Positions 1-6,577 are shown, counted from the stretch's first letter. The stretch: 6,739 bases of DNA from Chthoniobacterales bacterium (GCA_013697365.1 JACCXA010000294.1:1-6739), one strand, 5' to 3'. A program made the numbers and translations. Notes: a model not told the origin generated them from the letters alone.

Positions 1-1
1 G

Positions 2-127
2 GCGGCGCAGGAACTGATTACAGAAGCGCGTAGCGAGCTTCGCGTCCTTGCGCCGAGTATGCATGCCGATTCCCTCCTGCAGTTCGGCGATGCTCTTCGC
101 GATATGCTCGATCAGCTGCGGGAATGA
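2..127 (+). CDS. C-terminal end of a gene cut by the window, possibly polyprenyl diphosphate synthase
   Basis: An open frame enters from the left edge and gives 41 residues before TGA at 125-127 (begins AAQELITEARSELRVL, ends DMLDQLRE). The tail is helical, with the pattern A..LI.EA...L..L, then a short break, then L..F.D.L...L. This resembles the last two helices of trans-isoprenyl diphosphate synthases (IspA/IspB type), where a tail of this form follows the second Asp-rich motif. Those enzymes condense isopentenyl diphosphate onto an allylic diphosphate to make quinone or carrier-lipid side chains. No catalytic motif lies inside the window, so the family call is weak, and any all-helical protein could end this way. 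The gene ends 74 bases before radC on the same strand and could share its transcript. Confidence 0.4.
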   Translation, partial: AAQELITEARSELRVLAPSMHADSLLQFGDALRDMLDQLRE

Positions 128-201
128 CTCTGAGATCTGAGAGGATTCTTAAAATTCCCCACTGCGCAGGGAGGCTGCGAAGGTAGTCCCGGATTGACAC
201 G

Positions 202-897
202 ATGGTCCAGCTCAAGATCAGCGAAATGCCGCAGGACGATCGTCCGCGCGAGAAGCTGCGCAAACGCGGCGCTGATGCTCTCACCGATTCCGAGTTAATC
301 GCCATCCTGCTTCGCACCGGTCTGGTGGGCGCGAACGCAGTGGAAGTCGCGGGGCATTTGCTCGAGCGCTACGGCTCACTCGTCGGTCTGAGTCGCTGCT
401 CGCTGGAGGAACTTTCCACGATTCCCGGGGTCGGCCCGGCGAAAGCGATGCAATTGGTCGCCACCTTCAAGCTTGGGCAGCGGCTCGCGAAAGAAACGTA
501 TGCGCACGAGAAGATCGACACGCCGCAGCTTGTCTACGAAATGCTCGCCTCGGAAATGAGAGGCCTGCACAAGGAATCTCTTCGCGTGCTCCTGCTCGAC
601 ACGCGCTACCGCCTCCTGCGTACGGAGCAGATCTCGCTTGGCAGTGTGAACGAAAGCATTGCCCATCCGCGCGACGTTTTCCGGCCCGCGGTCGTTTCGT
701 CTGCGTATGCGGTCGTGGTGGTGCACAACCATCCGTCGGGCGATCCATCGCCGAGCCAGGCGGATCACTGCCTAACGAGACGTTTGGCGGACGCAGCGGA
801 GTTGCTCCAAATCAAGTTGCTCGATCACATCATTATCGGTGCACCCGCGGAAGGGCGCGCGCCCTACTTCAGTTTCAAAGAAGCGGGCGTTCTTTGA
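202..897 (+). CDS. radC: RadC family protein (JAMM/MPN metal-binding domain)
   Basis: This 231-residue protein has the normal RadC length and layout. The N-terminal half carries a helix-hairpin-helix, LSTIPGVGPAKAMQL (71-85), a type that contacts DNA non-specifically. The C-terminal half is the MPN domain: an upstream Glu in HKESLRVLLLD (E125), then GSVNESIAHPRDVF (147-160), the JAMM signature HNHPSGDPSPSQAD (175-188; H175, H177 and D188 as likely zinc ligands), then LLDHIIIG and the closing YFSFKEAGVL. All expected metal residues are present, so the fold looks intact. RadC was named for DNA repair, but that role was later disputed in E. coli, and no biochemical activity is settled for the family. 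The ATG at 202 is the first standard start after an in-frame TAG at 184-186; the Shine-Dalgarno is weak. The stop codon overlaps the lpxA start, suggesting coupled translation. Confidence 0.95.
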   Translation: MVQLKISEMPQDDRPREKLRKRGADALTDSELIAILLRTGLVGANAVEVAGHLLERYGSLVGLSRCSLEELSTIPGVGPAKAMQLVATFKLGQRLAKETYAHEKIDTPQLVYEMLASEMRGLHKESLRVLLLDTRYRLLRTEQISLGSVNESIAHPRDVFRPAVVSSAYAVVVVHNHPSGDPSPSQADHCLTRRLADAAELLQIKLLDHIIIGAPAEGRAPYFSFKEAGVL

Positions 898-1694
898 TGG
901 TGCATCCTACCGCCGTCGTTGCTCCGGGCGCGACACTTGGCAACGGAGTCGAGATCGGTCCGTATGCGGTTGTGGGAGCCGGAGCCGTGATCGGCGATGA
1001 GACCACGCTTCAATCGCATGTCGTGCTCGAGGGGTCGGTGAAAATAGGCAGGAAAAATGTCGTCGGACATGGCTCGGTTATTGGTGGTCTGCCACAGGAT
1101 CTGGGCTTCAAGGGCGGGACGCTGAGCGGTGTCGAGATTGGTGATGACAACATCTTCCGCGAATACTGCACGGTTCATCGCGGCACGGCAGAGGGCACGG
1201 CCACGCAGATCGGAAATGGCAACTACCTGATGACGGGCGTGCATTTGGGCCACAACTGCCGAATCGGGAACAACGTCATCATCGCGAACAATTGTTTGCT
1301 CGGTGGCTATGTGCGCATCGACGACGGCGCTTTCCTTGGCGGCGGCACGACCTTCCATCAATTCATGCATGTCGGCCGTCTCGTCATGACTCAAGGCAGC
1401 TCAGCCTTTGGCAAAGATATCCCGCCGTTTTTGCTCGCGGCGGAGCGTAATTTTGTTTTTGGCGTGAACCTGATCGGATTGAAGCGGGCCGGCTACAGCG
1501 CGGCAGAGCGCGACGAGGTTCGACGCGCGTTTAAGCTGCTTTACCGAAGCGGGCTCAATATCAAGCAAGCTGTGGAGAAGGCCGCCGAGACCGAGTTTGG
1601 TCTGCTAGGGCAGGAATTTTTCGCCTTCGTGGCGGAGGCCAGGAAACGCGGGATCGTGCCCTATCGGCACGGCGGCGACGGGCGCGAGTTGTAG
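897..1694 (+). CDS. lpxA: Acyl-ACP--UDP-N-acetylglucosamine O-acyltransferase
   Basis: LpxA transfers a 3-hydroxyacyl chain from acyl carrier protein to the 3-OH of UDP-GlcNAc, the first step of lipid A synthesis in the cytoplasm. The 265-residue product (E. coli 262) begins with left-handed beta-helix hexapeptide repeats (VHPTAVVAPGATLGNGVEIG), followed by a helical C-terminus. Family landmarks are clear: HRGT (94-97), VHLGHNC (115-121), FHQF (153-156), FGVNLIGLKR (188-197) and LLYRSG (214-219). H119 aligns with the E. coli catalytic base H125, H116 with H122 and H154 with H160. G167 aligns with the ruler residue G173, which in E. coli allows a C14 chain. G70 replaces Lys76 and Y138 replaces His144. 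I chose ATG 897, inside the radC TGA (TGATG); TTG 894 and GTG 900 are alternatives. No other lpx gene or fabZ lies in the window. An LpxA-like paralogue with altered substrate is possible but less likely. Confidence 0.93.
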   Translation: MVHPTAVVAPGATLGNGVEIGPYAVVGAGAVIGDETTLQSHVVLEGSVKIGRKNVVGHGSVIGGLPQDLGFKGGTLSGVEIGDDNIFREYCTVHRGTAEGTATQIGNGNYLMTGVHLGHNCRIGNNVIIANNCLLGGYVRIDDGAFLGGGTTFHQFMHVGRLVMTQGSSAFGKDIPPFLLAAERNFVFGVNLIGLKRAGYSAAERDEVRRAFKLLYRSGLNIKQAVEKAAETEFGLLGQEFFAFVAEARKRGIVPYRHGGDGREL

Positions 1695-1740
1695 GCGGAG
1701 CTGCCAGCTTCCCGAGGACGAAGCGCCAAGCGTCTGTGAT

Positions 1741-2436
1741 TTACACCAAGGCGAGCATTGCCAGCATGCGCCCTGTCTTTCCTTTCTCCGCTCGATACGA
1801 ATAGTAGCGGTCGAGAGTGCATGCGGTGCATACGCCGGAGTCGTGCACCTTTTCCACGCCGTATTCGCGGCACTGCGCGATGATCTGCGCTGCGAAGTCA
1901 ATTTCGTAATGCGGAGGACGTATGCACGGACTGAGCTGAACGACAAGATCAGCTGGGGCAGAGCCAAACTCGGCCGCCATTTGCGCGATCGCGTTTCCCA
2001 CTATCGCGAGTTCGGTCCCGTTCTTTCCTGAATGAACCAGCCCAATCGCGCCGCGGACGGAGTCAACCAGGAAAACCGCGCAGCAGTCCGCAACATAAAT
2101 GCCGAGGCAGACCGCCCGCTGATTTGTGATGAGCCCATCACAACCATCGAAACATTCGTCCCGCTCCTTCAAGCCCGAGATCACTCCGATTTTCCTCCCG
2201 TGGACTTGTTCGGCGGTGATGAAAGGCTGCCGGCCCTCCCCAAGCGCTGATCGAATTTCGCGGTGCACGCGATCGAGCCGGCTCAGCGCTTCCGCTTTAT
2301 CGTGCGCCACATCAAGGCCCGCGACCCGGGACGTGAAGCAATGCGCTACGCCTCCGCATTGCGTCAGCGCCGGGAACTGTTCCGCCAGGAGATCAGGATG
2401 CAGCACAACGCCGCGGCCGGGACTGGTAATGGTCAA
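1741..2436 (-). CDS. pgeF: Purine nucleoside phosphorylase / multicopper-oxidase-like protein, YfiH (PgeF, LACC1) family
   Basis: YfiH/LACC1 proteins were long annotated as polyphenol oxidase or laccase. Members have since been shown to act on purine nucleosides (phosphorylase and adenosine deaminase activity), and the E. coli protein was also linked to peptidoglycan editing. The 231 residues match the family length. Visible motifs are AEQVHG (75-80), DGLITNQ (100-106), ADCCAVFLVD (116-125), HSGKNGT (135-141), SPCIRPPHYEID (169-180) and YSYRAEKGKTGR (212-223). H79, C118 and H135 are the expected zinc-site triad, so the enzyme is probably active. The usual HAGWRG is HSGKNG here. The start is TTG at 2436, overlapping the tolC stop as TTGA, which suggests translational coupling. 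GTG at 2406 is the alternative and would leave all motifs intact. The gene ends 46 bases from the end of convergent lpxA. Confidence 0.9.
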   Translation of the reverse strand: MTITSPGRGVVLHPDLLAEQFPALTQCGGVAHCFTSRVAGLDVAHDKAEALSRLDRVHREIRSALGEGRQPFITAEQVHGRKIGVISGLKERDECFDGCDGLITNQRAVCLGIYVADCCAVFLVDSVRGAIGLVHSGKNGTELAIVGNAIAQMAAEFGSAPADLVVQLSPCIRPPHYEIDFAAQIIAQCREYGVEKVHDSGVCTACTLDRYYSYRAEKGKTGRMLAMLALV

Positions 2437-3935
2437 CGCGCAGGCGAGCGATTGCCCGCGTTGTTCAGCCGGAGCGGCGTCGGCTTCGGAGCCGGCGTCG
2501 GCGCTGGATCGGTCTTCAGCTTTTCGCGCGTCCTCGGCTCGTCGAGCGCGTTGGCAAAGGTGATCTCCGTCGCGGTCACGCGATCGAACTCCGCCATCGC
2601 GGAGTTATAGGTGAAGAGCGCCTGCAGCGTAGTCGACTGAGCTCGTGTAACCTCCACTCGCGCGTTCAAGACTTCCAACTGCGTGCCAGCGCCGGCGCCG
2701 AGGCGCGCGCTTGCGAGCCGCAATGCTTCCTGAGCCTGACCCACATTCTGCTGCTGACTGCGAATCAACTCGGCGCCCTGCTGCAAGTTCGAATAGGCCT
2801 GCTGAACTTCGAGCTCTACCTGCCGTCCGGCGTCGTCGAGGGTAATCTTCGATTGCTCCAAAACTGCCTTGGCCTGCTTCAAGCGCCCATAAGTTTGACC
2901 CCAATCCCAGATCGCCCAGGAGCCGGTCGCGCCAAAGACATAACCGGAGCGAACATCATTCAGATTTTCGCTGATCGGTGAACTGCGAAAATCCGATCCG
3001 CCCGTGGCGCTGATCTGTGGAAAAAAGCCGGAACGCGCGATACCGACCTGCGCATTGTTCGTCAGGACGTTGGCTTTCTGCTGCTTGAGAAAAGGCCGAC
3101 GCTCTTTCGCGATTTCAATCGCTCTCGTGAGCGACATTCGGCGGCGTTCCATCCGCAGGACGCCAACGGCCTCCAGCGGCGGGGCATCGCCCCGATTCGG
3201 ATTGAAATCGAGACCAATCGTTCTCGCGAGCTGGATCTGGGCGATCCGGTAATTATTGCGCGCACTGATCAGATCTGGTTGCTGATTTGACAACGCCACC
3301 TGCGCCTGGAGGACGTTGAAACGGGGGACCGTGCCGGCTTCGAAGCGGTTCTGCTGATCCTGCAACTGGCTCTGCAAAAGATTCACCGACTCCTCTTGCA
3401 CGCCGATCAACGCGCGATTCAAAAGGATCTGGTAGAATTGCTGCCGCACCGTTGCGATGACGGTATCAATCGTCTCACGAAAGGCGAAATAACTGGCGTC
3501 GCGCTGAAATTGCCCGGAACGGATCTGCGAGACCACACGGCCTCCGGCAAAAATGACCTGCGTCGCCTGGAGACGGAAGTTGTAGTCGCGGATAGTCGTC
3601 TCGAAGCCGCTGTCGAGACCGCCGCCGCTGCCACCATCGCCCGTGAAATTCTCGAGATGCGGATCGGTTTGACTGAAATTGCTTGTACCATCCACGCGCG
3701 GGAAAGCGTCAGCCCGGAGTTCGAGGAAAACGCCTTTCGTGCGCTCGATATCCTGGCGTGCGCGTTGAATATCAGGATTGCGCTGCAGGGCAGTCAGAAC
3801 CGCCTCTTCCAGAGTAAAACGAGGGACGCCCCCGTTCCGCAGTTCAAGGTTGTCCGGTCCTGCGAGCAACGAAGTGAGCGACCCCGTGGCAAAGGCGAAC
3901 GCAAATAGGCTGGCGGAACGGAAAGACTTTCGCAT
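2433..3935 (-). CDS. TolC-family outer membrane efflux/secretion protein
   Basis: From ATG 3935 the product is 500 residues, the usual size for TolC-like proteins, which form trimeric outer-membrane beta-barrels with a long periplasmic alpha-tunnel and dock to RND, MFS or ABC exporters. MRKSFRSASLFAFAFATG begins a typical signal peptide, probably cleaved near SLLA-GPDN. The family's internal duplication is visible: the first repeat opens with FTLEEAVLTALQRNPDIQRA and includes FEAGTVPRFNVLQAQVAL; the second opens with SLTRAIEIAKERRP and includes LGAGAGTQLEVLNARVEVTRAQ, then YNSAMAEFDRVTA. The C-terminus is a Pro-rich tail (DPAPTPAPKPTP). The frame opens further upstream to a GTG at 3995, but those 20 extra residues would sit awkwardly before the signal peptide. 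Neither start has a clear Shine-Dalgarno. marR lies 245 bases upstream on the same strand and pgeF overlaps downstream. No pump partner is in the window, so the substrate is unknown. Confidence 0.92.
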   Translation of the reverse strand: MRKSFRSASLFAFAFATGSLTSLLAGPDNLELRNGGVPRFTLEEAVLTALQRNPDIQRARQDIERTKGVFLELRADAFPRVDGTSNFSQTDPHLENFTGDGGSGGGLDSGFETTIRDYNFRLQATQVIFAGGRVVSQIRSGQFQRDASYFAFRETIDTVIATVRQQFYQILLNRALIGVQEESVNLLQSQLQDQQNRFEAGTVPRFNVLQAQVALSNQQPDLISARNNYRIAQIQLARTIGLDFNPNRGDAPPLEAVGVLRMERRRMSLTRAIEIAKERRPFLKQQKANVLTNNAQVGIARSGFFPQISATGGSDFRSSPISENLNDVRSGYVFGATGSWAIWDWGQTYGRLKQAKAVLEQSKITLDDAGRQVELEVQQAYSNLQQGAELIRSQQQNVGQAQEALRLASARLGAGAGTQLEVLNARVEVTRAQSTTLQALFTYNSAMAEFDRVTATEITFANALDEPRTREKLKTDPAPTPAPKPTPLRLNNAGNRSPAR

Positions 3936-4180
3936 GGAGAGACGAGCGGGGTTACGGACGGACGGGATGTTAGCCGCTCGCGCGGCATAGTCCACAAGGT
4001 TTCGGGTTCACATGCAGGCGCCGTGCCGTAAGAAAAAGAAGGTCGTAAGCCGCAGTCCGACAACTCATTACGTTCGGGATGAACAAAACAAACCGCAAGG
4101 CCCTTCCCGTCGGTGGGATGCGGCTGATCCAGTATCGAGACGCTTTCGTCGGGGCGGCGGCAGACAAACGAGGAGGAACG
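3936..4180 (-). promoter_or_regulatory. Non-coding spacer between marR and tolC, probable tolC leader
   Basis: This 245-base gap on the coding strand of tolC holds no gene I can support. It contains a short inverted repeat, GTTC-N5-GAAC (4072-4084), beside a weak promoter-like pair on the - strand: TTGTTT at 4091-4086 and TAATGA at 4070-4065, 15 bases apart. If used, the inverted repeat would sit between the -35 and -10 elements, a common operator position for a MarR regulator. A pyrimidine tract follows on the - strand (4040-4031). The match to promoter consensus is poor, so tolC could instead be read through from marR. Confidence 0.3.
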
Positions 4181-4657
4181 CTACTTGGTTTGGCAGTAGT
4201 CGTAGATCTTCGTGTAGATCTGCAACCAAGCCTTCTGCTCGCTGGGACTCAGGTGAGCCATGATTTTCATGATATTGCCCACCATCTCTTCACGAATTCG
4301 GCGAACCAGCGCGGAGCCCTTTTCCGTGATGCAGACCATGACCTTGCGCCGATCTTCACGGGCGCTCGCCCGCACGACATAACCAAGGTTCTCCAGCCGC
4401 GCCACCAATCCACTCGCCGCCGCCGTCGTGTGTCCCATCTTCTGCGCGATCGCAGACATGGTCAGGACCTCTTTGTGATCGAGGGCGGCGAGAAGGAAAA
4501 ATTGAGGAAACGAGACATTCCCCGGCGCTAGTTCTTTGCACAGGTGCAGCACAAAGCAGCGCTGCATCTCCATGATGATGTGCGACAAACGGACCGCGTC
4601 GGCGCGTAGGCTATCGGATTGGGCAGGCGCTCGAGCGCTGAGTGTCGCCGTGTTCAA
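4181..4657 (-). CDS. MarR-family winged-helix transcriptional regulator
   Basis: The 158-residue protein has the MarR layout. An N-terminal dimerisation helix (about 17-42) leads to VSFPQFFLLAALD (48-60), then the winged helix: LTMSAIAQKMGHTTAAASGLV (65-85) as the helix-turn-helix, LENLGYVVRA, and the wing with the signature DRRKVMVCITEKG (102-114), whose D and R residues are typical of DNA-binding MarR proteins. A C-terminal helix completes the dimer interface. Such proteins usually repress a neighbouring efflux or stress operon and release DNA when they bind a small phenolic or drug-like ligand or are oxidised; C34, C40, C109 and C155 are present, but nothing shows they are sensors. The likely target is tolC, 245 bases downstream on the same strand, plus itself. 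The start is uncertain: TTG 4657 gives the full length, while TTG at residue 24 or ATG at 29 or 31 would truncate the first helix. Confidence 0.92.
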   Translation of the reverse strand: MNTATLSARAPAQSDSLRADAVRLSHIIMEMQRCFVLHLCKELAPGNVSFPQFFLLAALDHKEVLTMSAIAQKMGHTTAAASGLVARLENLGYVVRASAREDRRKVMVCITEKGSALVRRIREEMVGNIMKIMAHLSPSEQKAWLQIYTKIYDYCQTK

Positions 4658-4665
4658 CGCGTTAA
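4654..4665. promoter_or_regulatory. Palindrome over the marR start, candidate autoregulatory operator
   Basis: The sequence TCAACGCGTTAA contains the perfect 8-base palindrome AACGCGTT (4656-4663). The outermost pair also matches, with one mismatched pair between. It abuts the predicted -10 box and covers the predicted transcription start and the TTG codon. MarR proteins often bind palindromes at this position in their own promoters. The site is short, and no second copy is seen before tolC, so the role is inferred. Confidence 0.3.
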
Positions 4666-4692
4666 GACTAGAAGCGGGGTCAGGTGTGTCAA
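4665..4692 (-). promoter_or_regulatory. Predicted sigma70-type promoter of marR
   Basis: On the - strand a perfect -35 consensus TTGACA (4692-4687) is followed after 16 bases by TAGTCT (4670-4665), which keeps the three most conserved -10 positions (T1, A2, T6). It lies in the 54-base gap between the moeA stop and marR, so marR probably has its own promoter and is not only read through from moeA. The implied transcription start is at about 4658-4659, right at the TTG start codon. This means either a leaderless message or a start codon further inside the gene. Confidence 0.5.
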
Positions 4693-4711
4693 ACGCCGGA
4701 GGCGGGAGAAG

Positions 4712-5893
4712 TCAGCCTAAAGTCAGCACTCTTACGCTGGCGCCTGCCGCAATCACTTCATCCGGGCCGACCAGCAACAAGGCGTTTGACCGACTGAGCC
4801 CGAAGAGTGCGTGCGACTCCTGTAAACCTACAGACTCAAACGTGCTATCCCGCAGCAGGCCGCGGATATAATGAGGTCGCGGTCCATCGTTGCGAATCTC
4901 CTCGCTTAATCGCGCGGACACTTCCGGCAGCCGCCGCGCACTCTCGTTCGCTCCCCTCATCTTCAGAAGCGCAGGCCTGACGAAGAGTAGAAAAGTCACG
5001 AAGGCGGACACGGGATTCCCGGGTAAACCGAAGATCGCGGCCGATCCGAGGTGGCCGAACAAAAATGGTTTCCCCGGTTTTACCGCTATCCGCCAGAGAT
5101 CCAGCGTCGCGCCGATGGCTGAAAGCGCGGCTTTCACGAGATCATGCGCACCCACCGAGACGCCGCCGGTCAGGATGATCAGGTCGCTCGCCGATGCAGC
5201 CTTGAGCGCCGCCTCGATTTCGTCGCTATTATCCGCGCAGTGGGTCAGCCGGACTGTGTGCACAGCTGATTTCCGGAGAAGCGCCTCAAGGAAAACCGAA
5301 TTCGAATCATAGATCTGTCCCGGCAAAAGCGCTGCGCCCGGCTCGGCCAGTTCGTCACCTGTGGAGATGAGCGAGGCGTTGACTTCGCCCCCGACGGACA
5401 CGGACCTGAGGCCTTGCGAGGCGAGCAGGGCAATCCTCTGGACGCTGATTCTGTCCCCCTCCGCGAGCACCTTTTGCCCTTCGGCAACATCAGCGCCGCG
5501 GCGACGCACAAACTCGCCCGCCACTGGCGCGGTCTTCGGCAAGAGGTCGCTGCCTTCGACAGTGGTATCTTCCTGCATGATGACCGCATCAGCTCCTCTG
5601 GGCAGCGGCGCGCCTGTGAAGATGCGCAGCGCTTCCCCCGCGCGGATTGACAGCCCGCGATCGATCCCGGCTGGTTGCTCGCCCACAATTCGCAAGTGCT
5701 GCCCGGCGGCACACGACGAAGCGACGACGGCATATCCGTCCATCGCAGAGTTGTCGAACGGCGGCACCGGGATGCGTGCAAATAGATCCTCGGCCGCGAA
5801 CTGATCCACTGCTTCCAGCAACGGAATCTCACGAGAAGGACGCGGCTGGACGCCCGCCAGAATTCTGCGAAGAGCTTCGACTGGAGTGATCAT
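4712..5893 (-). CDS. moeA: Molybdopterin molybdenumtransferase MoeA
   Basis: MoeA inserts molybdate into adenylated molybdopterin, the last common step of molybdenum cofactor synthesis in the cytoplasm. At 393 residues it is close to the E. coli length (411). Motifs in order are PPFDNSAMDGYAV (44-56), FTGAPLPRGADAVIMQED (92-109), RRRGADVAEG (130-139), STGDEL (177-182), YDSNS (195-199), the MoCF-type motif LTGGVSVGAHD (241-251), VKPGKPFLFG (271-280) and FGLPGNPVSAFVTF (288-301), followed by the C-terminal beta-barrel domain. D52 and D135 align with E. coli Asp59 and Asp142, and D251 probably with Asp228. All are present, so the enzyme looks functional. The start ATG at 5893 overlaps the upstream lipoprotein stop (ATGA), implying translational coupling. 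No other moa, mob or mod gene is in the window. Confidence 0.96.
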   Translation of the reverse strand: MITPVEALRRILAGVQPRPSREIPLLEAVDQFAAEDLFARIPVPPFDNSAMDGYAVVASSCAAGQHLRIVGEQPAGIDRGLSIRAGEALRIFTGAPLPRGADAVIMQEDTTVEGSDLLPKTAPVAGEFVRRRGADVAEGQKVLAEGDRISVQRIALLASQGLRSVSVGGEVNASLISTGDELAEPGAALLPGQIYDSNSVFLEALLRKSAVHTVRLTHCADNSDEIEAALKAASASDLIILTGGVSVGAHDLVKAALSAIGATLDLWRIAVKPGKPFLFGHLGSAAIFGLPGNPVSAFVTFLLFVRPALLKMRGANESARRLPEVSARLSEEIRNDGPRPHYIRGLLRDSTFESVGLQESHALFGLSRSNALLLVGPDEVIAAGASVRVLTLG

Positions 5894-6246
5894 CGGTAGA
5901 CCTTTTCCCCACGCGCTGGCGTTCCGCTCACGATATCTGCGGTAATGAATGGATGTCTGCGTTCCGGAGTGACTTTAAGCCGGGCGCTTTCCATGCCGGT
6001 GGCATCCTCAGCTTTTAACTCCGCGCCAATCGCTGGCAAAAGTCTTGCGCGCTGCACATCGATGAGGACAAAGCGTTGCGCCAGGTTCACAATCGCGATC
6101 TCCCCAACCGCAGCAGGCAGCGTCGCAATCTCCGGCTTGGCGCGAATCTTCTGAGCGCAACCAGCAGCGGCCAGAGGGAAGAGAACGAGGAGAAGGCAAG
6201 CCAGCCAGGGCTGCGGCGAGCGATGATTCGTTGGGCTCGCAGGCAT
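5890..6246 (-). CDS. Small predicted lipoprotein of unknown function upstream of moeA
   Basis: From ATG 6246 the product is 118 residues. It starts MPASPTNHRSPQPW, then a hydrophobic stretch LACLLLVLFPLAAAGC with a lipobox-like end (AAGC, modified Cys at 30), so it is probably exported and lipid-anchored. The rest is compact and beta-rich: GEIAIVNLAQRFVLIDV, ARLKVTPERRHPFITADIVSG, and a final GEKVYR. The pattern "process statement of value, then ADIV.G.p..G..V" resembles small envelope proteins I associate with Verrucomicrobia, some loosely like the C-terminal domain of FlgT. The function is unknown. Starts further upstream exist at ATG 6273 and TTG 6297; I prefer 6246 because it gives a normal-length signal peptide, though 6273 has a slightly better purine-rich stretch before it. 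It overlaps moeA by 4 bases, so the two are co-translated, but nothing shows a molybdenum role. Confidence 0.75.
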   Translation of the reverse strand: MPASPTNHRSPQPWLACLLLVLFPLAAAGCAQKIRAKPEIATLPAAVGEIAIVNLAQRFVLIDVQRARLLPAIGAELKAEDATGMESARLKVTPERRHPFITADIVSGTPARGEKVYR

Positions 6247-6304
6247 GGTAAAGGAGCGCGTGTTGACGAGCATGCGCTCGACCCCATATTCCCGCAACCA
6301 AGTT

Positions 6305-6392
6305 GGTGAGGTGGCTGAGTGGTCGAAAGCAGCGCTTTGCTAAAGCGCCGTAGTCCAAAAGGCTACCGAGGGTTCGAATCCCTCCCTCACCG
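6305..6392 (+). tRNA. tRNA-Ser, anticodon GCU (reads AGC and AGU)
   Basis: A complete 88-base class II cloverleaf can be folded by eye. The acceptor stem GGTGAGG (6305-6311) pairs with CCTCACC (6385-6391), with discriminator G at 6392. The D stem is GCT/AGC (6314-6316/6328-6330). The anticodon stem GCGCT/AGCGC (6332-6336/6344-6348) encloses the loop TTGCTAA, with the anticodon GCT at 6339-6341. A long variable arm (GTAGTCC-AAAA-GGCTAC core, 6350-6366) is the serine hallmark. The T arm is GAGGG-TTCGAAT-CCCTC (6368-6384). The 3' CCA is not encoded (GGC follows), so it must be added by the nucleotidyltransferase. It is divergent from the moeA lipoprotein gene. Confidence 0.97.
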
Positions 6393-6404
6393 GGCTCTTC
6401 CACC

Positions 6405-6466
<62 letters not shown>

Positions 6467-6487
6467 CCCGAGGACGCTCGATCTCTC

Positions 6488-6498
6488 ATCCCTCCCTC
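6488..6498 (+). repeat. 11-base direct copy of the tRNA-Ser 3' end
   Basis: ATCCCTCCCTC at 6488-6498 exactly repeats 6378-6388, which spans the end of the T loop, the T stem and part of the acceptor stem of tRNA-Ser. The two copies are 110 bases apart and bracket the heptamer array. The sequence is CT-rich, so chance is possible. Around it, from 6467 to 6577, I see no gene, clear promoter or terminator. Confidence 0.4.
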
Positions 6499-6577
6499 CG
6501 CTCGGACAACACACTCGAGCTGGCACCGCTGTTGCTCTAGCACTTCGATGCTCGCAACCCAAAGGCCTCAAGATTCC

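Noticed and set aside
194..199. TTGACA just before the radC start
   Set aside because: It matches a -35 box, but the ATG follows 2 bases later, so a promoter there could not produce a full radC message.
376..768. 130-residue - strand frame opposite radC
   Set aside because: It is Arg-rich and His-rich low-quality translation complementary to RadC.
864..1394. 176-residue open frame on the - strand opposite lpxA
   Set aside because: It is antisense to a well-supported gene with all LpxA motifs and has no recognisable domain; long antisense frames are expected in GC-rich coding DNA.
1697..1712. Possible terminator between convergent lpxA and pgeF (GGAGCT-GCC-AGCTTCC)
   Set aside because: The stem is only about six pairs with a bulge and a 3-base loop, and no T tract follows on either strand; not a credible intrinsic terminator.
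3396..3908. 170-residue open frame on the + strand inside tolC
   Set aside because: It is the reverse of the tolC coding sequence, which has a signal peptide and both family repeats; the antisense product has no family features.
3936..3995. GTG start at 3995 for the TolC-like protein (520 residues)
   Set aside because: The 20 extra residues precede a well-formed signal peptide starting at ATG 3935 and look like translated leader.
4031..4061. Possible terminator after marR on the - strand (GTCG...CGAC followed by a T-rich tract)
   Set aside because: The stem is only 4 pairs around a 12-base loop; the T-rich tract alone is not enough.
6008..6403. 131-residue - strand frame across tRNA-Ser and the lipoprotein gene
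   Set aside because: It reads the antisense of the tRNA (GEGGIRTLGSL, a familiar mis-annotated tRNA-Ser translation) and then an out-of-frame version of the lipoprotein gene.
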